This document shows positions 1-10,159 of a stretch of DNA of 64,000 nt, in pieces. Under the pieces are notes generated by a model that saw only the letters and a list, made by a program, of their open reading frames with translations, did not search any database and was not told the DNA's origin. The translations under genes and the position numbers were made by a program. This DNA comes from Clostridioides difficile (GTDB lineage: Bacteria > Bacillota > Clostridia > Peptostreptococcales > Peptostreptococcaceae), in assembly GCA_012955965.1 (NCBI GenBank), contig JABBZI010000017.1, positions 1 through 64,000 on the forward strand, read 5' to 3'. The stretch's first letter is position 1, and each line of letters begins with the position of its first letter.

Positions 1-1
1 T

Positions 2-946
2 GAACCTGATAATATTATGGAACTTATTATATTAAAAAATCTTCCTGAACTTGAAAATGAAGAGACATCTGAATCAATTTATAAATGTATATGTAAAAAT
101 GTATCTAAATTATTCCAAGAAGATTTAGAATTTATGCTTAATTATCCAGAATTAATTATAAACGAGTTTGAAAGATTATTAAAGTACTATTATTTTTTCT
201 ATGTATCACAATTATCAATAAAATTATCTAACTTTTTTGATGGAGATAAAGATAGAACTGAAAAAGTATATTTTATTTTAAGTTGGGAAAAAGCATCTAA
301 AACAAGGATAAGTTATAAAATGGGATGGAAAAAGTTAGAAAGTCATATTAGAATGTTATTTAGTCATGTTCATACATTGGAGATATTAAATACTAATAAT
401 GACATCAGTAAGTATGATTATGTAGATTTAAATAAAATTATAAAAAATCTATCAGAAAATGAAAGACTTAGGTTATATGAAAATATAATAGATATAAAAG
501 ATACTTATGTCAAGTCAATTACTGATGTACAATGGGATGATTATGATGAACAAACTCCAAGTTATGAGAATGATAACATAAAAAAAGAAATATATGATTT
601 ACATAAAAGAATAGATTATCAGTTCAAGAAATCTTCAAGAGAGGCTAACTATAAGAGGTATAAAAATTTATTTGAAGAGTATTGTAAATTAAATTTTTTA
701 AAAAAAGCAGGGCCATTGGGAAATGTATTGAAAATTAATCAAGAAGAACTGTTATTTATGACAAAATTATGTATGAAAAATAAGCCAAAGATAAAATTAA
801 AGGAATTATTTGAAGAATATGAAAAAAGAGGAATTTATTTTGATAGAGATTCTCAAAGTAAAGTAGTAGAGTTATTTGAAAAATTAAATATAATAGAAAA
901 AAAGAGTGATAGTGGGGATGCACAATATGTCAGATCAATTTTATAG
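2..946 (+). CDS. dptG: DptG, phosphorothioation-dependent restriction protein (5' partial)
   Basis: Restriction subunit of a DNA phosphorothioation (Dnd/Dpt) system; DptF, DptG and DptH act together against DNA lacking the sulfur mark. The frame is open to the first base of the window, the ATG at 17 has no ribosome site before it, and DptG proteins are usually longer than the 309 residues from that ATG, so the gene very likely starts upstream. The protein is charged and helical with no catalytic motif that I can name. Its 3' end overlaps the next gene by about 20 bases, as in a translationally coupled operon; dptF would be expected just left of the window. The name rests mainly on its place before dptH and opposite dndCDE. 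Confidence 0.75.
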   Translation, partial: EPDNIMELIILKNLPELENEETSESIYKCICKNVSKLFQEDLEFMLNYPELIINEFERLLKYYYFFYVSQLSIKLSNFFDGDKDRTEKVYFILSWEKASKTRISYKMGWKKLESHIRMLFSHVHTLEILNTNNDISKYDYVDLNKIIKNLSENERLRLYENIIDIKDTYVKSITDVQWDDYDEQTPSYENDNIKKEIYDLHKRIDYQFKKSSREANYKRYKNLFEEYCKLNFLKKAGPLGNVLKINQEELLFMTKLCMKNKPKIKLKELFEEYEKRGIYFDRDSQSKVVELFEKLNIIEKKSDSGDAQYVRSIL

Positions 947-3900
947 ATATATAGCTAAAAATCTAGTTGAATATTTTGAATCTAGAGAAATAAAAAGTGG
1001 TGATAAATTTAATATACAGTTTGAAAGAGAAGAACAAGTTAAAATTATGTATGATGTTTTAGAGAAAGAAAGTAATAGTAGACCATTTACATATAATATA
1101 ATGAATGGATCAAAATATCAGACTTTTAGTATGAATGTCAGTGGTATTCAATTAATAGTTGCTTCAAATAATAATACAACCAATGATTTTTTAATTAGAC
1201 TTAGAAATCTTATAGGAAATGTAGCTAGTGATGAATTTAAAGATTCAGCCATATTATTTATACATAATATGACATTAGATAGTTTAATAAGAGGAACAGA
1301 AAGTTTGCAAAAAGAAGGTATGCCATTTCATACAAAAACTTTAGAAAAGGATATACAAAATAAATTAGAAAATGATAAATTAAAAGAAGATATTAAACAT
1401 ATACTTTATTTTGTACTTGATAGAATGAATAAAAGCATATTAGAAGATAATTCATCAATATTTCAATATGAAAATATATTAGATATATTAAATAAAGGAA
1501 GAATTGAAAAGAGCGAATATAGTAAATTTGGATTATTTTATGATGATAATATGTTAGACAACAAAAGTAGCAAGGCAATAAAAGAAAGACTATTAGATAA
1601 TGAAAATCTGTTTTCTATTGTAAACTCTATACATCAGTATGGAGATCCTAAGCTGGAATTAGAGAAACATTTTGATTCAAAAGGTATAGATCTTTTAAAA
1701 GATGAGAATTGGAAGTATTCTACCTATAAAGATATAAAGTCATCTCAAGAAAGAATGAAAAACAATAAGGTAGAGTTATTATGTATAGAATGTGTTGAAA
1801 ACCTAAAGCTTTGGAGTAAACCAGATATTGAAAATAAGTCAAAACGAAAAAACATATTATTATTTAATAAAGACAAACTTGATATTATAAATTTATGCAT
1901 AAAATTTGATAAGAAAATTGAAAAAACAAGTTTTTCTATAGGTAAGATGTCTAAAACATATACAGAAGTAAAAGCAAGTGGAAATAAAGCTTATATAAGT
2001 ATAAATATAAATATTTCAGAAACTACATTTACTAAAGTTAAATATAATGATGGTATAATAAAATATGAATTTAGAATTTGTATAGTATCTTGTGATGAGA
2101 ATATACTAAATGATATAAAAAGTAATTATGGAATTGTTATTAATTCAAAAAGAAGTATGTTAGTTACTAACACAGATAATGATACAATAGTAATAAACCC
2201 AAAAGGTATAATTGAGAGAAAAATACAAATAGATGAGTTTGAAAATGAAATTAATCTTGAAGAAGAAGAAAGGCTAGATTTAGAACTTAATGTTGAATTG
2301 GAAGAAGATGTTGAATTTATAAAAATTGATGTAGTATATGATCAATCTGTAATTACCATAGTTAAACAAGAAGAAAAAGAACAACCAATTTCTATAAGTG
2401 GAATGAAAACCTGGAAATTAAAGAGAGAACGAAAGGAGAGTTTTAAATATTTAGGTAATAGTAAAATTGTACAAGGTACTAGTGAATATTTTCCAAAAGA
2501 AAATTTTAAAGAAAATTTGCAAATAGAAAAATATATCATAGAAAATAATATAATGCATTGTACTATTTCAGAAGAAAAATATAAAATAATAGAATTAGAT
2601 GTAGATTCCAGAATAAAAGAAGCATACAAAAACCTTATAAGTTACTATAAAGTAAATGATTGTATCCCAAGCTTGGCATATTATGATGTGGATTTAGTTA
2701 ACATATCAAAAAATTATATAAATACTATATTAGAAGTGTTTGAAGATATAAAAAATGGCAAAGTATTATCTAAGGAGCGACTTAATATAGCTAAGGTAGG
2801 GACTATACATAGAATAGATAAAGAAGAAGAATTATTTTTAACGCCATTACATCCAGTAAATGTGGCTTACCAATTAATGATAAATAATGTTATAGGTGAT
2901 GAAGAAGTTAAAGAAGGAATCTTAAAACTATTGGGCTCGAAGTATCTAATGCCCTATATATATAAAGGTAAGAATAGTTTATATAAGGTAGTAGATCAAA
3001 GACATTCACCAGAGTGGACATACTATGTTGATCATGACATGAGTAGATATAAGGGATCTAGAGATTATGTCTCTAAATTGACAAAGGAAAAAATAAATGA
3101 ATTTATAGAACATTTTACATATTTATTTAGGAATATAAGTAAATCAGTAATGAAGATAAAGCTAATAAATTTAGGTGATTGTAAAGAAGTATTACTTGGT
3201 ATATTTGATTATTACGTAAAGAAATTAGGGAAAGGTGAGGAAATAAATAACTTAATATCGATAGATATTTATATATATGGAGATAAAAGTATTATAAATT
3301 CATTTGAAGAAATAGCATTTTATAATTCAATAAATGATATAAAAAAACATTTTAATGTAAATTTGAGTGTAGACAATTACTCTGAAGAAGATGTATTAAA
3401 TTTATTTAGAGATAAAGTTAAATTTTACAAAAAAGATAAAATGTCAGATTTATATGAGTATTCCCATTTGACTTTATATCAAATGGATAAGGATGTAAAT
3501 ATAACAAGTAGCTCTATGGGTGATATAAAAACAGGTGTATCATTAAATGGATTGGTTGCAGGAGTTCCATCAATATATTTAGAAGATACTTATAGGACTG
3601 GATTTGGATCTAAGTTTATGGCTACAACTAAAAATGAACTGTTAAATATTTCAATGAAGTTTAATTCACTTACAAAATCAATAGGAACTGGAGATCCATT
3701 TAACGATAATCTGAGTGTGACAACATCAATAAGTGAAAACAATAGTTCATTTTTAAATAAAATTTATAAGACATCTCATTGGGTTACTTTTATAGATCCA
3801 AAAGTGGATTTAAATTTTTTTAAGGATGATGAGAATTCAAATGACTTATTAATAATACATTATAGTGATCAATATACAACATCTAGTGGATATGATGCTA

Positions 3901-4898
3901 TAACAGTTACTAGAAAATCTGAACAATATAAATTTATAATTGAAGAATTTCTAAATAGTAAAGATATTAAAGTGGAAGAAGACACAGTCCCTAATTTGAT
4001 CAATTATTTCAATGCTATAAATGGAGATTGGTTATTAAGGCTTATATCTAGTAAATCTCAGTTTCCTAGAGAAAAATTAAGCATATTATCAGCTATAAAA
4101 ATAAGCTTAGCTTATTTTTATCATCCAAATATAATATGGATACCAATATCTCTTGAAGAAATACTTAGAGTATCTGGTGGAGCTGGATTAAAGCAAGCAG
4201 GTGGTCCGTTTACTGTTAAGAAACTAACAGGAGATACTGGATCTTATTCAGATGACTTATTACTTGTTGGGATAGAAAATAAAAATAATAAAATAAAAGT
4301 ATATTTTTATCCTGTTGAAGTGAAAATTGGAGATAATAATGAAAGTGTCATAAAAAAGGCAATAATTCAGGCTAATAAGACAAGAGATTTAATAGAAGAG
4401 TACTTGACTGAAAGCGAAAATGATTCCCAAAAATTTACAAAGCTTATGTACAGGAATTTTATGATACAACTAGCTATAGTAAGTGCACAAAAAATGAAGT
4501 TATATAATATATGGGATGAACAAAATTGGGATGATATAATAAATAGTGATATAAGAACAAACTTGTTGAATGATAATTATGAGATAAGTAATGATTTAGA
4601 TGAATTTATAGGAAGAGGAGCTGTAATATCATTTAAAAAGGGAACTTATTATAATGGGAATTTAGGTAAAGAAGATAATATAACTATACTAAATCTCTCA
4701 GAACAAGAAGGATATAATAATATAGTAATGGATTTAGAGGAAATGAAGGAGAAGTATATTAGAGGAAAGAGTGATTTTGTTATACAAGAAATGCTTATAA
4801 ATAAGTATTTAGATAGTACAATAGGTATACAAAATATGGGTAAAAATGTTATTTTAGATCCTGATGTTAAGCTAAATAAAACAAAAGATTATGATTGA
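927..4898 (+). CDS. dptH: DptH, large N-terminal part (cut by in-frame TGA)
   Basis: Large subunit of the phosphorothioation-dependent restriction complex. The frame is open from a GTG at 906; I chose ATG 927 because a GGGG-type ribosome site lies about ten bases before it. The protein is about 1,323 residues. Visible marks are an LHPVN motif in the middle, typical of DptH-like proteins, and near the C-terminus (residues about 1110-1150) the pattern aspartates, beta-strand, V-E-V-K-I-G, then a helix with A and Q, which looks like a PD-(D/E)XK nuclease core. The TGA at 4896-4898 is followed in the same frame, after three sense codons, by the ATPase ORF at 4908. Together they would make about 1,700 residues, which is what I recall for intact DptH. 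So this is either a nonsense-split gene or a two-gene form of DptH. Confidence 0.8.
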   Translation: MSDQFYRYIAKNLVEYFESREIKSGDKFNIQFEREEQVKIMYDVLEKESNSRPFTYNIMNGSKYQTFSMNVSGIQLIVASNNNTTNDFLIRLRNLIGNVASDEFKDSAILFIHNMTLDSLIRGTESLQKEGMPFHTKTLEKDIQNKLENDKLKEDIKHILYFVLDRMNKSILEDNSSIFQYENILDILNKGRIEKSEYSKFGLFYDDNMLDNKSSKAIKERLLDNENLFSIVNSIHQYGDPKLELEKHFDSKGIDLLKDENWKYSTYKDIKSSQERMKNNKVELLCIECVENLKLWSKPDIENKSKRKNILLFNKDKLDIINLCIKFDKKIEKTSFSIGKMSKTYTEVKASGNKAYISININISETTFTKVKYNDGIIKYEFRICIVSCDENILNDIKSNYGIVINSKRSMLVTNTDNDTIVINPKGIIERKIQIDEFENEINLEEEERLDLELNVELEEDVEFIKIDVVYDQSVITIVKQEEKEQPISISGMKTWKLKRERKESFKYLGNSKIVQGTSEYFPKENFKENLQIEKYIIENNIMHCTISEEKYKIIELDVDSRIKEAYKNLISYYKVNDCIPSLAYYDVDLVNISKNYINTILEVFEDIKNGKVLSKERLNIAKVGTIHRIDKEEELFLTPLHPVNVAYQLMINNVIGDEEVKEGILKLLGSKYLMPYIYKGKNSLYKVVDQRHSPEWTYYVDHDMSRYKGSRDYVSKLTKEKINEFIEHFTYLFRNISKSVMKIKLINLGDCKEVLLGIFDYYVKKLGKGEEINNLISIDIYIYGDKSIINSFEEIAFYNSINDIKKHFNVNLSVDNYSEEDVLNLFRDKVKFYKKDKMSDLYEYSHLTLYQMDKDVNITSSSMGDIKTGVSLNGLVAGVPSIYLEDTYRTGFGSKFMATTKNELLNISMKFNSLTKSIGTGDPFNDNLSVTTSISENNSSFLNKIYKTSHWVTFIDPKVDLNFFKDDENSNDLLIIHYSDQYTTSSGYDAITVTRKSEQYKFIIEEFLNSKDIKVEEDTVPNLINYFNAINGDWLLRLISSKSQFPREKLSILSAIKISLAYFYHPNIIWIPISLEEILRVSGGAGLKQAGGPFTVKKLTGDTGSYSDDLLLVGIENKNNKIKVYFYPVEVKIGDNNESVIKKAIIQANKTRDLIEEYLTESENDSQKFTKLMYRNFMIQLAIVSAQKMKLYNIWDEQNWDDIINSDIRTNLLNDNYEISNDLDEFIGRGAVISFKKGTYYNGNLGKEDNITILNLSEQEGYNNIVMDLEEMKEKYIRGKSDFVIQEMLINKYLDSTIGIQNMGKNVILDPDVKLNKTKDYD

Positions 4899-4907
4899 AG
4901 TGGCTTA

Positions 4908-6050
4908 ATGAAAATTATATTTGGAAATATAAAAAATAATAATAAAGAACTTGTTTGGGATCCAACAAATTCGATTAAAGTGCCTCATCCTAATACTGGT
5001 ATAATAGGAACAATGGGAACTGGGAAAACACAGTTTACTAAATCCTTAGTAACACAAATTCATAGAGAACAAAAACATAATATAAATGGTAAACCAATAG
5101 GAATACTGATTTTTGATTATAAAGGTGACTATATAAAAGATGATTTTGTAGATGCAACAAATGCTAAGGTATATGAAATATATCATTTACCTTATAATCC
5201 ACTAACTTTAATAATACCTGAAAGAAGAAAGCCACTACTACCTGTTCACACAGCGAATTCTTTAAAAGAGACAATAGCAAAAGCATTTGGTTTAGGACCT
5301 AAGCAAGAAGTTATTTTGAGAGAATTAATTATGAAAGCTTATGAAAAAAAAGGGATAAAAAAAGATGATGAAAATACATGGGTAAAATCATATCCTACAA
5401 TGCAAGATGTACTATCTATATACCTTGATGATCAAGATATAAAAAAAGAAGATAAATTGTATGCAGCTCTTTCAAGTTTTAATGAGTTTGAAATATTTGA
5501 GCCAGATAGTGACAAGACTAAAAATTTATTTGATTTAATAAATGGAGTTACAGTTATAAATTTATCATATTATGATTCAGGAATACAAAATTTAGTAGTC
5601 GCTATAACTCTTGATTTATTCTATAGCCAAATGAAAGCACTTGGATCAAGTGATATAACTGGAAATGGAGAGTATAGACAATTAAATAAAATGATATTAG
5701 TAGATGAAGCTGATAATTTTTTGAGTAGAAACTTTACATCTATAAAAAATATATTGAAAGAAGGTAGAGAGTTTGGAGTAGGAACTATTCTATCAACACA
5801 ACTTCTAAGTCATTTTTCAACTTCAGAAAATGAGTATCAGAATTATATTTCAACTTGGATAGTACATAATGTATCAGATATAAATAACAAAGACATAAGA
5901 TATATATTTAATTCTAAGAATAAAAGTGAAGAAGATAACATATATAATAAGATAAAGAATCTAGCTAAACATGAAAGCTTAGTCAAAATGCCTAGTGAGA
6001 ATGCACCTATATATATTAGAGATAAAGCATTTTGGGAACTTAATAAATAA
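4908..6050 (+). CDS. dptH: DptH C-terminal part, HerA/FtsK-like ATPase
   Basis: P-loop ATPase of the HerA/FtsK type, the motor part of DptH. Walker A GTMGTGKT is at residues 34-41, Walker B ILVDEAD at about 263-269, followed by a STQLLSHF sensor-like stretch. It is in the same frame as the preceding ORF, separated by TGA and the codons for S-G-L, and starts with P-loop sequence only 33 residues in, as expected for the continuation of a longer protein. The ribosome site before ATG 4908 is weak (GAAGTGG), so free initiation would be poor; translational coupling or read-through of the TGA are alternatives. It ends 110 bases from the convergent dndE. Confidence 0.8.
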   Translation: MKIIFGNIKNNNKELVWDPTNSIKVPHPNTGIIGTMGTGKTQFTKSLVTQIHREQKHNINGKPIGILIFDYKGDYIKDDFVDATNAKVYEIYHLPYNPLTLIIPERRKPLLPVHTANSLKETIAKAFGLGPKQEVILRELIMKAYEKKGIKKDDENTWVKSYPTMQDVLSIYLDDQDIKKEDKLYAALSSFNEFEIFEPDSDKTKNLFDLINGVTVINLSYYDSGIQNLVVAITLDLFYSQMKALGSSDITGNGEYRQLNKMILVDEADNFLSRNFTSIKNILKEGREFGVGTILSTQLLSHFSTSENEYQNYISTWIVHNVSDINNKDIRYIFNSKNKSEEDNIYNKIKNLAKHESLVKMPSENAPIYIRDKAFWELNK

Positions 6051-6087
6051 AATAAGTGAATTTAGAAAAAATATTTATAATTAAAAT

Positions 6088-6127
6088 ATAGGATATACAA
6101 TTTTATTTATTGTCTATCCTATGTTTT
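6088..6127. terminator. bidirectional terminator between dptH and dndE
   Basis: Inverted repeat ATAGGATATAC / GTCTATCCTAT with a 13-base loop and T-rich flanks, in the short space between the two convergent operons. Confidence 0.6.
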
Positions 6128-6160
6128 AATTTATTTATGTTTTAATAAATATTAATCAAT

Positions 6161-6544
6161 TTATAGATTATTATTTTCCTTTACTATTTGGGTGATAAAG
6201 TGTTCTAAGTTGCTTGAATAATTATATCTGTTTTTAAGCATAAGAGCACCTCTATCTATATGAAGCTTAACTTGATTAGGAAAGTATTCATCATCACTTA
6301 AATGTCTACCTGCATGCTGTTCAAGTAAAGTTTTAAATAGAACATCATATTGATTGGTTATAGTTTGTCTATTAAGTTCAAGACCATTATTATCAATGCT
6401 TTCATAGTGATCAATTGTCTCACTATCACTTAGTGAGATTGAGATAGCTAGTTTGCAAAGAGCAAATGGTTTCAAATTCATTCTAGATCCTAATTCTTCA
6501 AATATTTCTTTTGTCTGCACTGATGTTTTAAGTCTAAATCCCAT
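6161..6544 (-). CDS. dndE: DndE, DNA sulfur modification protein
   Basis: Small (127 residues) last gene of the dndCDE modification operon. DndE family proteins form a tetramer that binds nicked double-stranded DNA and is needed for placing sulfur in the backbone. The length is normal for the family, and the N-terminus (RLKTSVQTKEIFEELGSRM) has the family look: a basic strand then a helix that reads like a ribbon-helix-helix start. The start codon lies two bases after the stop of dndD, so the two are translated together. Confidence 0.85.
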   Translation of the reverse strand: MGFRLKTSVQTKEIFEELGSRMNLKPFALCKLAISISLSDSETIDHYESIDNNGLELNRQTITNQYDVLFKTLLEQHAGRHLSDDEYFPNQVKLHIDRGALMLKNRYNYSSNLEHFITQIVKENNNL

Positions 6545-6546
6545 AA

Positions 6547-8706
6547 TTACACCTCGAAAAAGTATCCTTTATTTTGTATAGTTTTTTTATTTTTGTTATC
6601 ATATTCAATCAAGTATTCATTACTTAACTTATGCTTTATTATCTTATATGATTTTTCATCTATTTCAGTATTAGTAGATAGTATTATAACTTGATCACTT
6701 ATTGTAGAAAAATATTCACTAGTAATATTATTTCTATGAGTATCATCTATCCTAGCATAAGGTGTATCTATAATAAATGGTATTTCTATCTCTGAAGATT
6801 TAAGTAAAGCCCAATATAAACAAAGAATGTATATTTGTTTTTCACCACTAGAGAATTCGTCTATGTCAACTTTAGTTCTTAGATTTAAAAATGTAGATTG
6901 AGTATTAATTTTTATAGCATTGAATAGATCATCCTTATCTTTTACACTATATAAGTTAAATAAATCCTCGAAAAATAATTTTCCCAACTTCTTCTCCATT
7001 TCTTCAGATCCTATATTTTCTACTAAATTTTCAAGTTCTAAAGAGTTATATATTTTATTTATATATAAAGAAATATTAAAGTTGGCATCAATATCTATAG
7101 AGCTAATAAAATTGTCTTTTTGAATAACCTTTTTAAATATATACATAAAATTATCTTGAACTAGTTTAATTTTAGTTTCTGTTAATGTTGTTATTATTTC
7201 ATCTAACATAAGTATAAGGTTAGAAGATATATCAACAATATTATTATGTTGAAGTAAATATATATATTTAGCCTTAGATTTATCTCTTTTAGTGCTAGTC
7301 TCAGCTATTTCAAGTCTTAATTTATCTAAAGAAGTAACTAGCAAATTCTTTGATTTTAATAAAGAATCAATTTTATTTGATAAACTAGATATATCATTTA
7401 TATATGTATTCAAAGTTTCATCTTTAAAGCTAGTATTTAACTTATGTCTTATATCTGCTAATTCATTTGAAATACTTCGATGTTCTTCAAAGGAATTAAC
7501 GATAGAATTATTATCAAAATTTAGAATGGTATTTATCAAAGATAATAATTTACTACTTTCATCATTAGAAAGGTTATGGATAGATTCAAAGTTCTCTTCA
7601 TAACTATCTGGTTTTATATCTTCTATTAAAGCCTCAGAAACAGTTAGAGCTATTTCATCTAATGAGGAAGACATGATCTTATCTGAAAGTAGACTTTTTA
7701 TATACTCAATATTTAATTTATCTTTAAGATGAGAATATAATATACTATCATTCTCTACTTTAAGTTGTTTTTCTAAGTTTAATATTTGTTTTTTTATAAT
7801 TAAAAAGGGAAGTATGTCATTACAAAAATCTTTTATATTTTGATTAATTATAAACCTATTTCCTTCTAATTCAGCAATTCTAGAATTAAGTATTTCTCTT
7901 TCTTCTGCTAAAATTCCACCTTTTTTTCGGAATTCTTTCTTTATTTTTAATTGTTCTTGTTGTAACTTCTCAATTTCACTTGAAATTTCTTCTAATTCAT
8001 AAGATAGATTTTTTTCTTGAGAGTTTAAATTGTTGATTTCAACTTCTAAATTTAAATAGTCATCTTTTATAACATTAATCTCATCTGAAACATTCTTATT
8101 GGATCTGTTAGTTGAGATTAACATTTTTTTTAAAATATCAAATGTATCAAAATTACAAAGAGATAATAAAGATTCTTTTAGATGTATATTTGAATTTTTA
8201 CCTATAAAGAAATCATACAAATGTTCTCCATCAAAAAAGAAAAAGTCAAATATTTTAGGAGAAATAATAGATGTAATATAATTCTCAAAATAGTTAAGTT
8301 CATCAGCATTTAATGGTGTAATTGAAAAATTTTTATAAACTGAAAATGTCTCATTTAATTTTTTATCTTTAAAAGTCCATTTTCTAATTAAAGTATAGGT
8401 GCTTTTTTCAGTACCTTCACTGATTTCTATATCTACTGATACTAAGGTATCAACCTTACTATTTCTTAAAGAATTATTATTTATATTAGATTTAACTCGC
8501 GATATATATGAAGAGTTGAAACCTTGATATTTATAAGCTATAGGTCCATATATACATAGCTTTATAGCCTCAAATATTGTGGATTTACCAGCACCATTTT
8601 TACCACCTATCAATATAATGTTTTTGTCACTAGTAGTATTTAGATTGAAGGTGGTTTCTTCCTCATAAGATCTGAAATTTTTTAATACAAGTTTATTTAT
8701 TTTCAT
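6547..8706 (-). CDS. dndD: DndD, SMC/Rad50-like ATPase of DNA phosphorothioation
   Basis: ATPase of the sulfur modification complex. 719 residues, of normal length. Walker A GGKNGAGKST is at about residues 34-43, a long coiled-coil arm runs through the middle (clear heptads at about 215-270 and again near 430-480), the ABC signature-like FSSGEKQ begins at about 618, and Walker B FIIDTPYARID at about 644. This is the SMC/Rad50 layout with head, arm and head. No CxxC hook is visible. It overlaps dndC by 14 bases and abuts dndE, so one transcript is expected. Confidence 0.93.
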   Translation of the reverse strand: MKINKLVLKNFRSYEEETTFNLNTTSDKNIILIGGKNGAGKSTIFEAIKLCIYGPIAYKYQGFNSSYISRVKSNINNNSLRNSKVDTLVSVDIEISEGTEKSTYTLIRKWTFKDKKLNETFSVYKNFSITPLNADELNYFENYITSIISPKIFDFFFFDGEHLYDFFIGKNSNIHLKESLLSLCNFDTFDILKKMLISTNRSNKNVSDEINVIKDDYLNLEVEINNLNSQEKNLSYELEEISSEIEKLQQEQLKIKKEFRKKGGILAEEREILNSRIAELEGNRFIINQNIKDFCNDILPFLIIKKQILNLEKQLKVENDSILYSHLKDKLNIEYIKSLLSDKIMSSSLDEIALTVSEALIEDIKPDSYEENFESIHNLSNDESSKLLSLINTILNFDNNSIVNSFEEHRSISNELADIRHKLNTSFKDETLNTYINDISSLSNKIDSLLKSKNLLVTSLDKLRLEIAETSTKRDKSKAKYIYLLQHNNIVDISSNLILMLDEIITTLTETKIKLVQDNFMYIFKKVIQKDNFISSIDIDANFNISLYINKIYNSLELENLVENIGSEEMEKKLGKLFFEDLFNLYSVKDKDDLFNAIKINTQSTFLNLRTKVDIDEFSSGEKQIYILCLYWALLKSSEIEIPFIIDTPYARIDDTHRNNITSEYFSTISDQVIILSTNTEIDEKSYKIIKHKLSNEYLIEYDNKNKKTIQNKGYFFEV

Positions 8707-10159
8707 ATTTTAACTCCTTGTTGCTTTCTTCTTCAATCTTTTCAATAATATCTTGATGAAGCCACTGTTGATTTAATATTCTTTCTATGGAAGTTTTTAA
8801 TTTAGTATTATTACTAAAGTATTTGTATTTATTTGTATCTATCATTAATTTATTAAATAAATCAATATTTATATCATACTTACTACATTTTTCAGATATA
8901 ATATTTAAAGTAAGGTCATCAAATACTGGTTTTTTATATTCAGACCATGGTAGATTTTTACCTACAACTTCCTTATATATTTTTGATAGTATATTACCAG
9001 TTAAGTCTTCTTCGTTATCCCAAATCTCATCTATAGCTTTAAGTTCTCCTAATTGTATAAGTTGTAAATCAGGATAGAATTTTTGCATTTCAAGTTGAGT
9101 CTCTAAAAGTTTTCTTAAAATAGTTTGTCTTGCTTCAAATGTAAATGGTCCAAACATGATTCTACCATCTTTTTTGATGACAGAGCCATTTCTTTTATGT
9201 TTTTTACGATTTTTAGGTTTATCTCTCTCAGAAATTAGCCAACTTCTGAATTTCAAAAGTGGCTTTAATTCATCATGACCAGATTCAATAAATCCATTTA
9301 ATGATTTGTCTTCTTTTACAACAGTACAAATCCAACATCCAAATCTGCTATTTCCACAGCTACTTTTAGCACTAGCTTCATCTGCTATAAATGGACATTC
9401 ATCTGAGTCACCAGAACCTTTCATATACATCTGAAATAATTCCATAGCATCAGTTCCCCATGAGGTAGATGGAGATGGTCCAAATTCACCACCAAAATCT
9501 ATGAAATTATCATTTTGATGATAGAGTACATCCCAAACATCTGCTGTACTAAAATTGACTATAGGAGTATACACATAAGCTAGCTTATTTTTACCTCTTA
9601 AGGTTTCATGTGGGGTAAGAAGGTAACCTTCTATTTCTCTTTTTTCTATCCTTGATTTTCTAGCAGAACTTTCTTCTTTACGAACTCCAAGCAGTACAAT
9701 AACATCTTTTTGTTCAAGTTTTTCTTTTATAAATTTATTTGATGGTTTTATCTTAAGCCTTTCAGTACACCAACGATATTTAATAGACTTTGGAGTAGGG
9801 TAACCTCTACCAATTATATTAGCCCAAAAACTATCATTGAGTTCTGGGTATACAATCTGTGCACTTATAGGTAAACCATGTTCAGTAGCACTTTCATTTA
9901 TCTTGTCTATATTATTTTTTAGATAATCAAGTATTATTGGATTTTCTATAAGTGTATCAGATGAGATTACATAAATCTCTTTATGTCTTTTTTCTTTGGG
10001 TAGTCTTTTAAGCATTCTAAATGTAAGTTCAACTACACAAGAACTATCTTTTCCAGAACTATATCCGATTATCCAAGGTCTATCATCATTAAGATATACG
10101 GCCTGCATTTCATCATATAAATCTTCTAAATTGTTGTTATCTAGGTAATTGACAGCCAT
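8693..10159 (-). CDS. dndC: DndC, PP-loop sulfurtransferase with Fe-S cluster
   Basis: Phosphoadenosine-phosphosulfate-reductase-like enzyme that activates the DNA backbone with ATP and transfers sulfur. The PP-loop SSGKDSS is at residues 34-40, and four cysteines at 255, 268, 275 and 278 match the Fe-S cluster set of DndC. 488 residues. It is the first gene of the leftward dndCDE operon; an AAAGGA ribosome site precedes its ATG. No dndB repressor gene and no dndA cysteine desulfurase lie next to it; a housekeeping desulfurase may supply sulfur, as known for other Dnd systems. Confidence 0.93.
   Translation of the reverse strand: MAVNYLDNNNLEDLYDEMQAVYLNDDRPWIIGYSSGKDSSCVVELTFRMLKRLPKEKRHKEIYVISSDTLIENPIILDYLKNNIDKINESATEHGLPISAQIVYPELNDSFWANIIGRGYPTPKSIKYRWCTERLKIKPSNKFIKEKLEQKDVIVLLGVRKEESSARKSRIEKREIEGYLLTPHETLRGKNKLAYVYTPIVNFSTADVWDVLYHQNDNFIDFGGEFGPSPSTSWGTDAMELFQMYMKGSGDSDECPFIADEASAKSSCGNSRFGCWICTVVKEDKSLNGFIESGHDELKPLLKFRSWLISERDKPKNRKKHKRNGSVIKKDGRIMFGPFTFEARQTILRKLLETQLEMQKFYPDLQLIQLGELKAIDEIWDNEEDLTGNILSKIYKEVVGKNLPWSEYKKPVFDDLTLNIISEKCSKYDINIDLFNKLMIDTNKYKYFSNNTKLKTSIERILNQQWLHQDIIEKIEEESNKELKYENK

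Noticed and set aside
6161-10159. DndC as an ordinary sulfate-assimilation PAPS reductase
   Set aside because: The four-cysteine set and the overlap with DndD and DndE identify the phosphorothioation operon.
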